Positions 45,289 to 54,591 of a stretch of DNA of 64,000 nt are shown piece by piece. Made by a program: the position numbers and the translations under genes. Below the pieces are notes generated by a model. The model made no database searches. It saw only the letters and a program-made list of their open reading frames with translations, and was not told the origin of the DNA. How positions within the stretch are numbered: the first letter of the stretch is position 1; each line of letters starts with the position of its first letter. Source of the stretch: Mesobacillus selenatarsenatis SF-1 (GTDB taxonomy: Bacteria; Bacillota; Bacilli; Bacillales; Cytobacillaceae); NCBI RefSeq assembly GCF_000813125.1, contig NZ_BASE01000004.1, positions 58,051 to 122,050 on the forward strand. The letters run 5' to 3'.

Positions 45289-46224
45289 ATGAGAGCTGAA
45301 AAACATACAGGAAAGAAGAAACGTACATGGCTCCGTGTCATTGGAGTCATTTTTCTTTTATTGATTTTAGGTGTCGGAGCTTATGTATATAATGTCTATT
45401 CCTCACTAACTAAAGCAGTAGACACTATGCATCAGCCGATTAAGCGAGATAAATCAGAAAAAAGGCTTGAAGACATTACGCTGGATAAGAAAGAGCCTTT
45501 TTCAGTATTGATGCTTGGCGTCGATGAGCGTGAGGGTGACCGTGGAAGATCAGATACGATGATTGTCTTAACGGTTAATCCTGAAGAGAAATCAACTAAA
45601 ATGCTGAGTATACCTCGTGATACAAGAACCGAGATCATCGGAAAAGGCTATGACGATAAAATCAATCACGCATACGCATTTGGCGGCGTTGAGATGTCTA
45701 TGGATACAGTCGAAAACTTCCTGGATATCCCGATCGATTATTATATGCAAATCAATATGGAAAGCTTTCAAGACATCGTGGATGCAGTCGGAGGAGTTAC
45801 CGTTAATAACACGCTTGATTTCAAAGAAGGAGGAGTTCATTTTCCAAAAGGTGAACTTGTCCTCGATGGTGAAAAAGCCTTGTTATATTCAAGGATGCGT
45901 TACCAGGATCCAAGAGGCGACTTCGGACGTCAAACACGACAAAGACAAATCATCCAGGGTGTTATCAACAAAGGCGCAAGCTTTTCATCTTTAACTAAAT
46001 TCGATGATATCTTTGCAGCTCTTGGTAAAAACGTAAAGACGAACATGACCTTCGATGAAATGGTGGATATTCAAAAGAACTATAAAGAAGCCGGCAAGAA
46101 CATTGAACAAATGGAAATTAAAGGGTCTGGAACAAAAATAGACAAAATCTATTATTTAATGGTTCCTGAGAGTGAAAAACAAAGAGTTCAAGATGAACTA
46201 AAAGCCCATTTGAAGCTTAAATAG
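45289..46224 (+). CDS. tagU: LytR-CpsA-Psr (LCP) polymer ligase
   Basis: A 311-residue LCP enzyme, the second in the window. A basic N-tail and one membrane helix (about 14-36) are followed by the LCP domain with FSVLMLGVDEREGDRGR, MLSIPRDTRTEI, DDKINHAYAFGG and YQDPRGDFGRQTRQRQ. These Arg/Asp signatures bind the polyprenyl-pyrophosphate substrate. I start at ATG 45289, after GGGGGTC, rather than the TTG eight codons upstream. In B. subtilis tagU (lytR) is divergent from the lytABC autolysin operon. Here it is divergent from a CWB2 nucleotidase at the edge of the CWB2 cluster. The choice between tagU and tagT/tagV names is by context. Confidence 0.9.
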   Translation: MRAEKHTGKKKRTWLRVIGVIFLLLILGVGAYVYNVYSSLTKAVDTMHQPIKRDKSEKRLEDITLDKKEPFSVLMLGVDEREGDRGRSDTMIVLTVNPEEKSTKMLSIPRDTRTEIIGKGYDDKINHAYAFGGVEMSMDTVENFLDIPIDYYMQINMESFQDIVDAVGGVTVNNTLDFKEGGVHFPKGELVLDGEKALLYSRMRYQDPRGDFGRQTRQRQIIQGVINKGASFSSLTKFDDIFAALGKNVKTNMTFDEMVDIQKNYKEAGKNIEQMEIKGSGTKIDKIYYLMVPESEKQRVQDELKAHLKLK

Positions 46225-46225
46225 A

Positions 46226-46267
46226 AAAAAGGAGGTTGACGGATTTGTCAGCCTCCTTTTTGTTTTT
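46226..46267 (+). terminator. Terminator of tagU
   Basis: Stem AAAAAGGAGGTTGAC (46226-46240) / GTCAGCCTCCTTTTT (46247-46261), imperfect by one base, followed by GTTTTTTAT. Confidence 0.9.
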
Positions 46268-46517
46268 TATTATGTGTTTGCTAAATCCTTTTAACAATCA
46301 AAAAAACCAAACAGTAAAAAAATCCACTTCCATATTCCCCTGTTATTTTTCACTCGAATTCGTTATCAAACAGATCTTAGGAAATAGTTATTTAGATTCA
46401 ATTTTAAACAGGTTTTCAGGTAAAGTTTTACATTTTTTCTGTTCTTTATATATAATAATATTTATTAAGAAACCCACTCAGTTAGCATGGTTAATTCCTT
46501 TTCAGGAGGTGGTTTAA

Positions 46518-47624
46518 ATGACCTCGATCAAACTCAATCTGGGGCATGTGAGAAGTGCTAAACAAAGCTTAGCAAGACAAATACACGGGGTAGACAATCT
46601 AGGAAGAGGTTTAACATCTTTAAAACATTCTATCGACCCGCAAATTAAGGCCCGTCGACAGATTGGAGCCAGAATGGCGCAAGCAATCGGAAAGGGAAGC
46701 AAAATCGAGCTCCAGTTATCTGAACTGGGACGCTTTATTGACAATTCCCTCGAAAGGTATGCTGCGTCAGAGAGAAAAATCAATTCTCACCGTTTAAAGG
46801 ATATTGCCGCGAAGGTAAATGAGAAAGACAGTGAACAGAAGAAAGCCCTAGAAGATTCAGTTTTTGACTTCCTTGAAAAGTATGGGAATTTTGCAGTTTT
46901 GTCCCAAAGTGCGGTAGCAGCTGCATTTATTTTAGGAAAGCAAATTCGCATTGATAACAAAAAAGGCCATCCTGGCAGAGCAGTAATTCATACTGCCAAA
47001 TGGATTAAAGGTAAAGGAAGCAGTGAGCTTTTAAATAAACTCGCAAAAACAATGGATAAATCTATACGGAATCCAGGAATGTTCATGAAAGTGCTGAAAA
47101 CCGCTGATGGTCTTTTAGAGAAGGTAACTAGAGCCCAATTAATCGGTATTTCCAAAGCAAAAAGTTTTCCTCATTTTATGAAGACTGTTATTACAGGTAT
47201 TGATGATGGAGTTCATGGCATTGCAACCTCCAAAATTCCAAAGATGATCGCGAAGCGGGTATATGCGGTCGATGCAGTCTTTAATACAGCAGAGGAAAGT
47301 GTAGGTCTGTATAAAGAACACAAAAAAGGGACCTTGGACGGCCAGGATGTCGCTGTAGCGGCCTCAAATATAATCATTAAATCTGGCGCGACCGCTGCAG
47401 GGGCCATCATTGGAGGCACGCTTGGAATGGCATTAGGACCGGGTGGTGCAGCAGTTGGTTCATTTCTAGGAGGATCTGCTGGCCTATGGCTTGGAGATAT
47501 GGCTGCCGGCTTTTCAGAGAAGGTTATTCGCGAGGGCCCTGGTGAAGCAATAAAGGATGCCGGAAGCAGTATAAAAAAGGGATTGGATAAGGGGTTCAAT
47601 TGGGCCAAAGATTTATTCAAATAA
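46518..47624 (+). CDS. Unknown helical protein with C-terminal glycine zipper (effector-like)
   Basis: A 368-residue protein I cannot assign to a family. The N-terminal ~100 residues are charged and helical and recall the helical hairpin of WXG100/LXG type VII substrates, although no clear WXG or LXG motif is present. The C-terminal part has a glycine zipper (AAGAIIGGTLGMALGPGG and AVGSFLGGSAGLWLG), as in membrane-inserting toxins, channels and some secreted effectors. No signal peptide is seen. An ideal CAGGAGGTGG ribosome site precedes the ATG. It leads a three-gene run with the next two genes. Secretion by a type VII system is a guess; no secretion gene is in the window. Confidence 0.8.
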   Translation: MTSIKLNLGHVRSAKQSLARQIHGVDNLGRGLTSLKHSIDPQIKARRQIGARMAQAIGKGSKIELQLSELGRFIDNSLERYAASERKINSHRLKDIAAKVNEKDSEQKKALEDSVFDFLEKYGNFAVLSQSAVAAAFILGKQIRIDNKKGHPGRAVIHTAKWIKGKGSSELLNKLAKTMDKSIRNPGMFMKVLKTADGLLEKVTRAQLIGISKAKSFPHFMKTVITGIDDGVHGIATSKIPKMIAKRVYAVDAVFNTAEESVGLYKEHKKGTLDGQDVAVAASNIIIKSGATAAGAIIGGTLGMALGPGGAAVGSFLGGSAGLWLGDMAAGFSEKVIREGPGEAIKDAGSSIKKGLDKGFNWAKDLFK

Positions 47625-47642
47625 AGATGGGAGATTGAGATA

Positions 47643-48431
47643 TTGAAGCGACAGGAATTCATTCTATCATCAGAGGAACTCAGCTTTGCTCTGGCACTTT
47701 GCCAGCATGATGTACTTGCGTCTTCCATACTAAAGGAATGTGTCGGAGACGTTAACGAAGAAGGTATTGAATTGATTTTTCAAACAGCTTCCCGAAGCCT
47801 ATTTACAAAAGGGATATTGCTTAAGCTTGATGAAGGTCATCCAGACAACGCATTTACAGGAGGTTTTAGCGAGCTGTTACAAGATCTGGCAACATCCAAT
47901 AATATGTTCCGGGCATATAATGAAAATGAAAATGGCCAGTTCGTTCTTACTGCTCATAGCAGCAGAAATGGATTCATACTTCATTTAGTGTCCAATCAAG
48001 TTGTTCACGTTTTATGTGAAATGGAGTTAGATGAACTTATGGAGGAAGTAACTGCCTTTTTCCAGCCACAATTCAATAACTGGGATTCCATGCAATTTAC
48101 AGTTAAAGAAAAACATTTTGAACAACTCATTTCCTCGATTCAGTTAAAGCAAAAGATCAATTTTGGGCTTACAGCTGACCAATTCGCTAATGATTTTCAT
48201 GAAAACAACGGTAATATCGTTAATTTTTCTCTCATTCGAACTGAAGACGAAGAACTCCCCCACTTTCTCGAGGTTGTAATGCTACTTGTTGGGAAAGAGC
48301 GCATATGGGCTATGAAGGAAGAAGAACTCGAGGGTGAGAAAAACATTATCATAAAAACTCTTCATAAAGTAGAATGGCAACAGTTATTGGAAACAACTCT
48401 TTCTCGAGTGATAACAAGCAAAATCTCTTAA
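47643..48431 (+). CDS. Unknown cytoplasmic protein, possible partner of the upstream gene
   Basis: A 262-residue soluble, acidic protein without signal or membrane segment. It is a mixed alpha/beta sequence with a beta-rich middle (FVLTAHSSRNGFILHLVSN) and helical ends. It begins at TTG 47643, 18 bp after the glycine-zipper gene, with a modest GGGAG ribosome site, so the two are cotranscribed. Its size, acidity and position would suit a dedicated chaperone or an immunity-type partner for the upstream protein, but I recognise no family and this is inference. Confidence 0.75.
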   Translation: MKRQEFILSSEELSFALALCQHDVLASSILKECVGDVNEEGIELIFQTASRSLFTKGILLKLDEGHPDNAFTGGFSELLQDLATSNNMFRAYNENENGQFVLTAHSSRNGFILHLVSNQVVHVLCEMELDELMEEVTAFFQPQFNNWDSMQFTVKEKHFEQLISSIQLKQKINFGLTADQFANDFHENNGNIVNFSLIRTEDEELPHFLEVVMLLVGKERIWAMKEEELEGEKNIIIKTLHKVEWQQLLETTLSRVITSKIS

Positions 48432-48458
48432 AATCGGATTAAACTATAAGGTGGAAAT

Positions 48459-48923
48459 ATGAAAATAGTAAATTATCGTAATACAACCATTATTGGAAGG
48501 TTACTCATTTGCGCAATCTTTATCATCACTGGAGTTGCCTTGATCCTGGCAAGTATCTTTTTGGATGCTCCCACTATAAGGAAGGTAATTTCTGTTACTG
48601 CAGGTATCATGGGAATTGTTTATTTTGGCAGAATGGCTATCATGCTCCTCATCCTTCTATTCAGAAATAAGCAGATGTTCAGCTACGACAAGGAAACCCT
48701 CACAGTCCGTGATCAATCAGTTAAGTTGAACTCCATTAAGAATGTTGAAGAAGAAAACAATATACCAACGGGGTACCTGGGAATAAAGACCCCTGCATAC
48801 GTGTTAAATTTAATTGGCGGAGACAGCATCTACATCCCCACTTATTACGTTATTTCCAAGAAAGACTATCCAGTAATCCTCCAGACATTAAAAGGTATTG
48901 TCAGCGACAGGACGAAACGGTAG
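48459..48923 (+). CDS. Small membrane protein with PH-like tail (STM3941/DUF5381-like)
   Basis: A 154-residue protein. Two hydrophobic helices (about 12-32 and 42-67) are followed by a cytoplasmic beta-rich domain (70-150: YDKETLTVRDQSVKLN, GIKTPAYVLNLIGGD, IYIPTYYV) that resembles small bacterial PH-like domains. B. subtilis encodes DUF5381-type proteins of this shape in the yfj region beside small secreted-protein genes, which is the reason for the tentative family call. It starts 27 bp after the previous gene and ends the three-gene run before a strong hairpin. In toxin-immunity loci, two-helix proteins of this size often give immunity (inference). Confidence 0.75.
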   Translation: MKIVNYRNTTIIGRLLICAIFIITGVALILASIFLDAPTIRKVISVTAGIMGIVYFGRMAIMLLILLFRNKQMFSYDKETLTVRDQSVKLNSIKNVEEENNIPTGYLGIKTPAYVLNLIGGDSIYIPTYYVISKKDYPVILQTLKGIVSDRTKR

Positions 48924-48965
48924 GGTTTGCAGTCTTAGGTTACTTAGAACACAATATTGGTACTT

Positions 48966-49020
48966 AAAAAAAGCTGAACTCCATTTGTTATGAGTGTCTA
49001 ACTAATGGAGTTCAGCCTTT
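48966..49020. terminator. Bidirectional terminator
   Basis: Perfect 13-bp stem GCTGAACTCCATT (48973-48985) / AATGGAGTTCAGC (49004-49016). The T-run is longest on the minus strand (seven T) and shorter on the plus strand. A minus-strand transcript therefore probably also ends here. Confidence 0.85.
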
Positions 49021-49124
49021 TATTTATATGTATTTGAATAGTCCGCGATTCCTTCACTAACACCTGCTTGATCATTTATCAGCTTAAAAAACTCCCCCAT
49101 TTTGCAAAACAAAACATTTTTCAT
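49020..49124 (-). CDS. Possible 34-residue protein ahead of a strong terminator
   Basis: Minus-strand reading frame ATG 49122-49124 to TAA 49020-49022. The end of the product reads EFFKLINDQAGVSEGIADYS. I do not recognise it, and there is only a weak GGA before the ATG. The reason to list it is the minus-strand T-run terminator directly after the stop, which implies a transcript from this 230-bp gap. It may equally be a gene remnant or a small RNA. Confidence 0.28.
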   Translation of the reverse strand: MKNVLFCKMGEFFKLINDQAGVSEGIADYSNTYK

Positions 49125-49246
49125 TCCATATCGACAAAAAACTACAAAAATAGTATTTTATTCCTATATAATACTTATTAGGGTTTATCATTCCTAATAT
49201 GGAATGGATTGTAATTCGTTTTAAAGTAGAGATAGGGGGAGAAAAA

Positions 49247-50137
49247 ATGGAGAAGCAATTAAAAACGGGTTTTATAAGTAGAATTCTATGGCTATTCGGG
49301 TTTAATGTCACAATTATTATCTCAATAATAGTCATCACTCAGGGAGCAATGAATGAGTTTATTCCATTCTTATTGATTTATGCATTAACAATGCCTTTTT
49401 TCAGTCTTATGTTTTCGAAGTATTATGTAAAAAAAGCTTATAAGTTAACTATTCTGGATGATAACTATACTTATGATGATGATATAGAATGGTACCGGGA
49501 AAAAGTTTATGAGCTGTGTAAAAGAGCTGGAATGAAGAAGATGCCCGAAGTTGCAATTTATACTTCTAATGATAAGAATGCCTTCGCCACTGGACGTTCA
49601 AAAAATAAATCTCTAATCGCAGTATCAACAGGCTTGCTTTATGGAATGAGTGAGGAAGCTGTAGAGGCAGTCATCGCACACGAGGTGGCTCATATTGTGA
49701 ATGGAGATATGGTTACACAAACATTATTACAATCATCTCTAAGAATGATCATCGGTGTTATTATCTTACCTATTACTTTATACAGGTTGATTGCACTTTT
49801 CGTGTCGGATAACGAGAATATATTTGTTTATTATATTATTTTGTTTGTTGAAATTATCGTCACCACTATTTTGTTATTTATTAGCAGCTTATTCATCAAA
49901 AGCTTTTCAAGGAAGAGAGAATTTAAAGCAGACCACTTAGCAGCACAATTAACTACACCAGCTAACATGATTCTCGCCCTAAAAGAATTAGATGGTCCAG
50001 CTCAACTTCTTAAAAGCCAAAAAAAGTATGCCGCAATTCAATTTAATGGAATGGGAAGATTTCTGGATATATTCTCGACTCACCCTTCGATTAACAGACG
50101 AATTAAATATATTGAGAAGAAGTTTACAAATTTATAA
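49247..50137 (+). CDS. M48 family membrane metalloprotease (HtpX-like)
   Basis: A 296-residue integral membrane zinc protease. Two N-terminal helices (about 15-60) are followed by the catalytic core with HEVAH at 145-149. A second helical pair (about 165-215) precedes the third zinc ligand region KREFKADHLAA, and HPSINRRIKYIE lies near the end. HtpX-type proteases degrade misfolded membrane proteins under envelope stress. I start at ATG 49247, after GATAGGGGGAG, rather than 16 codons upstream. It is monocistronic, between two terminators. The sequence diverges from standard HtpX in its loops, so the exact subfamily is open. Confidence 0.88.
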   Translation: MEKQLKTGFISRILWLFGFNVTIIISIIVITQGAMNEFIPFLLIYALTMPFFSLMFSKYYVKKAYKLTILDDNYTYDDDIEWYREKVYELCKRAGMKKMPEVAIYTSNDKNAFATGRSKNKSLIAVSTGLLYGMSEEAVEAVIAHEVAHIVNGDMVTQTLLQSSLRMIIGVIILPITLYRLIALFVSDNENIFVYYIILFVEIIVTTILLFISSLFIKSFSRKREFKADHLAAQLTTPANMILALKELDGPAQLLKSQKKYAAIQFNGMGRFLDIFSTHPSINRRIKYIEKKFTNL

Positions 50138-50159
50138 GCCTATCGAATTTAAGATTCCA

Positions 50160-50193
50160 AAAAGGAGAGAGACCAATTGTCCCTCTCCTTTTT
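50160..50193. terminator. Bidirectional terminator M48/helicase operon
   Basis: Stem AAAAGGAGAG / CTCTCCTTTT (arms at 50160-50169 and 50183-50192) with T-tracts in both directions. It lies between convergent genes. Confidence 0.82.
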
Positions 50194-50275
50194 GTCTATT
50201 CTTCGTCATTGGCAGCACTATAAAGTCCGTATATTTTCATCTTAAATTTTATCCATTGTCACGGACTATTTCTGG

Positions 50276-53200
50276 TCAAAATTGCAATGCATTTTTCTGT
50301 GGTTGACCTGATGCCATTTCCCTTAATGTCTTTTTATACTCAGACATATTGGAGAGGTACAAATCACACAACTTTTTTCCTAGTGACCTTAATTCTTCAT
50401 CTTCAATAGTGAAATAACAAATCCGTTCATTATACATGATCCGTTTTGCATAGGGGATAAAAAGGTGTTTTAAAACATCAAGTTTCCTTATGGTATACTC
50501 CTTAAAGTCACCAGGATCCAGTCTTAACCTTCCATCATCAAGCAGTTCCAACGATTGAAGGTTAAAATCTTTAGCTACATTCTCAGCATGATGCTCCTTC
50601 TTTTTATTCTCAAAATTGTCGCTCTTATCCTCCCATACAGTCATAGCAAAGCCCTGGAGTTCTCGAAAATGTGAATTGTCTATAGTCGGAATCTTATGCT
50701 CCTGTAGTGCCAGCGTATAATTTTTAGGTAAGACCATAGGGCGCCAAATTCTCTTGCCCTTATGCTTTACTGATAAAACCGGAAGGAAAGCTATCTTATT
50801 TTTAAATTTTATTAGATAGGCCGGTGCGAATTTAATACGTTGCCCTTTTATATCCTTGATCCGTTCAACATTTGTATGAAGTACCTGATCCTTTGCGTAG
50901 ATTGAAGTATTATTCAGGAAATTAGCCGTAAACTGGTCATTCAATGTAGCATTAGGCAGTAAAACAATATCCCTATGAGGGACAAGGCTTTGTCTGTTTA
51001 TCAATGTCTCATCATTTTGCACCATCGAATATGGGAGGAATTGTTTAAAGACAAGTTCGGCCTGAATTTTTTGGATTACTGCATATGTAGTAATACTCTG
51101 CCTCTCTTTCAAGGATTGTTTTCCCTGTTCTGTCAATTCCGATTGTCTTATGTGCCCATACGATTCCAATGTTTGAATGATTCGCAAAACGTAACGTGGT
51201 GTCAAACCAAGAAGGTCTGATATCAAATCAACATCAGTTAATCCAGCTGCAATCAAATCCAGGATGGCTTCTTCTACAATCTGGAAACTCTCTGTAGAAC
51301 GTTCTTCCAACTCGAGTATAAGCTCGGCGATTGGAAGCTCGATCGGCATCAGCGCTTCGACTTCTTCATCTATTAATGAAGGGAACTCCCGGAATAGCGA
51401 CTGTATCATTAAGTCAGGTTGAAATCGTGTGTTTTTTTCATTCTTATCTATTCCTTCCATCAGTTTTTCCACAGGAAGCATTTGAACATTCCCCATCTCC
51501 ACATGAGATAATATCCGCCTTATGAATCGGCTGAATGGGCGCTCTGAGTGGACAATGTCTTCACCATATAGATCATCAGATTCTATCACTTCTTCATAAT
51601 CACAAGAAGACAAGAATGGGAAGTCACCGATGAAGAATAGCTGTTCTTCAGCCCTGGACAGCGCAACATTTAGCCGGCGCGTTTCTGCCAAAAAGCCAAT
51701 CCGTTTCTGATCCTCCGCCTTCCTATTACTCCTGGTCCCGCTATAAATAATGATCGGACGTTCCTGCCCTTGAAAACTATCCAGAGTGGCAACGATGTCC
51801 TGCAAATCCCTTTCGGAGTATTCTGGAAATGCCTTTGATATTGCATCCTTCAATGCATCAATTTGAGCTCGGTAAGGGGCGATAATTCCCATATCATTCA
51901 AGGAATAGCCCGTTTCTTCCACAAGGTGACGCACCAGTTTGACTACTATATCAATTTCCAGCGGATTCACATAACCGCCGTTTTCATGCTTTTTCTCCAA
52001 CCGGTTACTGTCTTTGCCTGTATCAATCAACACAAATGGAGAATTGAATCCGGCTCCAATTCCATTGAGTCCAGTTTTACTTTCATGCGCATGGTATTTC
52101 CCTTCATAAAATTCCTCGGACAAAATGTCAGAAATCACATGAGGCATTCGATATTGCGTGTCCAAAAGAACCTTATTCGTTTCTGGAAACTGGCTATAAA
52201 GCTCTTCGAATAAACTCTTCCCGAGCAAATCCGACCTAATGCCCTTTTCCTCAGCACGTTTTAGTATATCTTCATCAACTATAGGAGGGATTTGAAGATG
52301 GTCACCGAGCATAATTAATTTTGGAGAGCGCGACATCGGCACGAATGCATTGTGAAGCTGAATTTGACCGGACTCATCAATAATGGTCACATCAAACTCA
52401 AGATGCTGGAATCTTGACTGACTATTGATGCCAATACAGGTTGCTCCAACGACGTTCACGGATTCTAGCAAAACTTCAGAAATAGCACTGTTTGAGTGAT
52501 CAAGCATTTGGTCCCGCCATGAATTTAGGACTGTTTGAACCTTTAACAATTGCACTTTGAAATCTTCTAGTTTCTCAATATAGCGTTCAACCTCTTTCAA
52601 AAGAGCACGATTGTAAGAATCAATATGGAAGGCTTCAATGTCTTCCCCCCAGATACCATCAATTCTTTCAGTCTTTAAGCCCTCCCTCGTACTGTTTATC
52701 AATTCACGAATAACAGCAAAGTCTTGTTTTAAGGGATCAATTCGCTCATTCTTATAGGCTTTTGCTCTTAGCCATTCTCCATCCAGTTCCTTAAGTGTCA
52801 TTGCCATCTCTTCTGAGGCTGCTTGTATTTTCCTCTGGGCAGCAAACATTGTTCCTTTACTAAACAACACACCCGGATAAGTTAACATCTTAATGCCAAG
52901 AGATTTATTTTTCCTATCTTCTAAAAATGAAACTTTGCGATCGATTCTTTCCTGACCTTCGGCTATTGTTTCCCTGAGGGCATGGACAGCCCTGCTTCCA
53001 ACTCTCAGCCTGCTTAAATATGTTTCATGCCATTGACGGTAGTACCCATCTAGATATTCTTTTTTCTCCAAATAGTTACTTAGCTTCTCTATAAAAGCAC
53101 TGTATGAATTAATCCTATCCTTAACTGTAGCCAAAGTCCGATCCACCAATGGACTATAATGAGCTAAAGAATTTGAAATTGATTCTTTCATTTCGGCTTC

Positions 53201-54469
53201 TTTCATTTCGTATAAAAAAGGCTTCACGTTTTCCTGAACTTTTTCTTCCCTGCCTACTCTAATAACCGTCATGTCTTCGTCATCTGCCAGTTTCGCCAGG
53301 ACATTATCAACTGCTTTGTTATTCTGGGATGAGATAAGCACCCGTTTATTCTCTTTTTTCACGAAGTGCTTGACCCATTCGACGATTACCGTCGTCTTTC
53401 CTGTACCTGGAGGTCCAAGGACAAGCACTGGATCCTCCGCATGAATTCCTTTTGAAATGGCTTCTATCTGGCTCTCATTCGGTGGGTACTTTTTCTTATT
53501 AAGTTCCTCCTCAAGCGCAGTCCTGCCCTTTTCCTCTATTGGACTAAATTCATTATGACCTATACCCTTATACAAGTAAGTTGCTTTCGTCCGCATTTCC
53601 TCAAACTGTTCAACAACCTTCAACCTAGTCTTTGTCTGGACTGAATTATATTCCAGTTGAAAAAATCCCCAGTCACCTAATTCATAGTGGTTGATTTCCT
53701 GATTCAGCAAGACCTTTACTAAGTGCTCATTTTCACCTTGTTGAATTTCCTCAAGTGTCGCCGGAATTTCCATATCTGACAAAGTCAGAAGCAATCTTGT
53801 TCCAGGTTTATACTCATCGATTTCAATTTCGCTGCATAGAAACTGGTATGTCAACTGCTTCACTCTCGACTGGTCTGTGACTGACGAAAGCTTCGTAAAA
53901 GGGTGCCGCGGGCTGCCTAAAGATCTATTGCGTTCCAGCTCATCTTCTATATCGTTATAAGCCTTCGCGGTTTCGAGAAAACTTTCAAGCTCCTCACTTA
54001 TGCTTAGCTCTTCCGCTTCTTCATTCTCTATTACTGTGTAAGCCATTTTAGCAGAAATTTCTGGCAATACAGACTCGACGTAGGCACTATTAGAACTGAC
54101 ATTAACAGTAGGTCCTGATAAAACAGAATTACCTTCTTTAATGGAGAAACCCATCGGACTATAAATACTTACGCCATCTTTTACGAATTCTGCCTGGCTT
54201 CTTGCATTCTTTCGGACTGTCGTTTTAATGATAAACTGATACTCAGTGTTAATCGCACATACGAAAATTGCTTTACTGGTAATAAAACGCAATTCACGCT
54301 TGGCCGCATTTAACCTGACTAACAAATTTTGAAGACCAGCGATTTCGTGGGCGAGAGTGTTCCATTGAAGCCCTAATTCCGCTGCTGTTTCTTTCATATT
54401 GTTTGTTAAAATAAAAACGAATGGCTGTTTCAGTTCAATCGTTTCTTCTTTCTTGTACATTGTACTCAT
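50276..54469 (-). CDS. UPF1/DNA2-like superfamily 1 helicase with long flanking domains
   Basis: A 1397-residue AAA_11/AAA_12 type helicase with a full motif set: GPPGTGKTTVIVEW (352, Walker A), IIDESGQIQ (Walker B), MLGDHLQIPP (III), LDTQYRMPH (IV), GIIAPYRAQ, VATLDSFQGQERPIIIYSG (V) and RRLNVALSRAEEQLFFIGD (VI). A coiled-coil insert (about 450-690) lies between motifs I and II. The first 300 residues have no recognised fold. The C-terminal 320 include a winged-helix-like segment (DVDLISDLLGLTPRYVLRII). The ATG lies inside the 42-residue ORF, after AAGGAG, so translation is coupled. It is the last gene of a pseudokinase-kinase-microprotein-helicase operon. Confidence 0.92.
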   Translation of the reverse strand: MSTMYKKEETIELKQPFVFILTNNMKETAAELGLQWNTLAHEIAGLQNLLVRLNAAKRELRFITSKAIFVCAINTEYQFIIKTTVRKNARSQAEFVKDGVSIYSPMGFSIKEGNSVLSGPTVNVSSNSAYVESVLPEISAKMAYTVIENEEAEELSISEELESFLETAKAYNDIEDELERNRSLGSPRHPFTKLSSVTDQSRVKQLTYQFLCSEIEIDEYKPGTRLLLTLSDMEIPATLEEIQQGENEHLVKVLLNQEINHYELGDWGFFQLEYNSVQTKTRLKVVEQFEEMRTKATYLYKGIGHNEFSPIEEKGRTALEEELNKKKYPPNESQIEAISKGIHAEDPVLVLGPPGTGKTTVIVEWVKHFVKKENKRVLISSQNNKAVDNVLAKLADDEDMTVIRVGREEKVQENVKPFLYEMKEAEMKESISNSLAHYSPLVDRTLATVKDRINSYSAFIEKLSNYLEKKEYLDGYYRQWHETYLSRLRVGSRAVHALRETIAEGQERIDRKVSFLEDRKNKSLGIKMLTYPGVLFSKGTMFAAQRKIQAASEEMAMTLKELDGEWLRAKAYKNERIDPLKQDFAVIRELINSTREGLKTERIDGIWGEDIEAFHIDSYNRALLKEVERYIEKLEDFKVQLLKVQTVLNSWRDQMLDHSNSAISEVLLESVNVVGATCIGINSQSRFQHLEFDVTIIDESGQIQLHNAFVPMSRSPKLIMLGDHLQIPPIVDEDILKRAEEKGIRSDLLGKSLFEELYSQFPETNKVLLDTQYRMPHVISDILSEEFYEGKYHAHESKTGLNGIGAGFNSPFVLIDTGKDSNRLEKKHENGGYVNPLEIDIVVKLVRHLVEETGYSLNDMGIIAPYRAQIDALKDAISKAFPEYSERDLQDIVATLDSFQGQERPIIIYSGTRSNRKAEDQKRIGFLAETRRLNVALSRAEEQLFFIGDFPFLSSCDYEEVIESDDLYGEDIVHSERPFSRFIRRILSHVEMGNVQMLPVEKLMEGIDKNEKNTRFQPDLMIQSLFREFPSLIDEEVEALMPIELPIAELILELEERSTESFQIVEEAILDLIAAGLTDVDLISDLLGLTPRYVLRIIQTLESYGHIRQSELTEQGKQSLKERQSITTYAVIQKIQAELVFKQFLPYSMVQNDETLINRQSLVPHRDIVLLPNATLNDQFTANFLNNTSIYAKDQVLHTNVERIKDIKGQRIKFAPAYLIKFKNKIAFLPVLSVKHKGKRIWRPMVLPKNYTLALQEHKIPTIDNSHFRELQGFAMTVWEDKSDNFENKKKEHHAENVAKDFNLQSLELLDDGRLRLDPGDFKEYTIRKLDVLKHLFIPYAKRIMYNERICYFTIEDEELRSLGKKLCDLYLSNMSEYKKTLREMASGQPQKNALQF

Positions 54470-54563
54470 CCAACCACTCCTTCAATTGAGTAAGTTCTTG
54501 TTCAATCTGATCTCCTCTTCTAAGCTCCGATAAAAACTCAAGGTCTATTTCATCCAGGTTCAT
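54435..54563 (-). CDS. 42-residue acidic microprotein in the kinase-helicase operon
   Basis: ATG 54561-54563 to TGA 54435-54437, preceded by AAAGGGGAGG at ideal spacing, 28 bp after the kinase stop. The product begins MNLDEIDLEFLSELRRGD and is predicted to be one charged amphipathic helix, rich in Glu, Asp and Leu. It overlaps the helicase start by 35 bp in another frame and carries the helicase ribosome site. It may be a real small subunit or adaptor, or a leader whose translation couples the helicase. No family is recognised. Confidence 0.65.
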   Translation of the reverse strand: MNLDEIDLEFLSELRRGDQIEQELTQLKEWLDEYNVQERRND

Positions 54564-54591
54564 TTTCAAACCTCCCCTTTCAATATTCTGG

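Noticed and set aside
47213..47728. 171-codon minus-strand frame
   Set aside because: Antisense to the glycine-zipper gene. The Pro/Ala-rich composition is what antisense of Gly/Ala codons gives.
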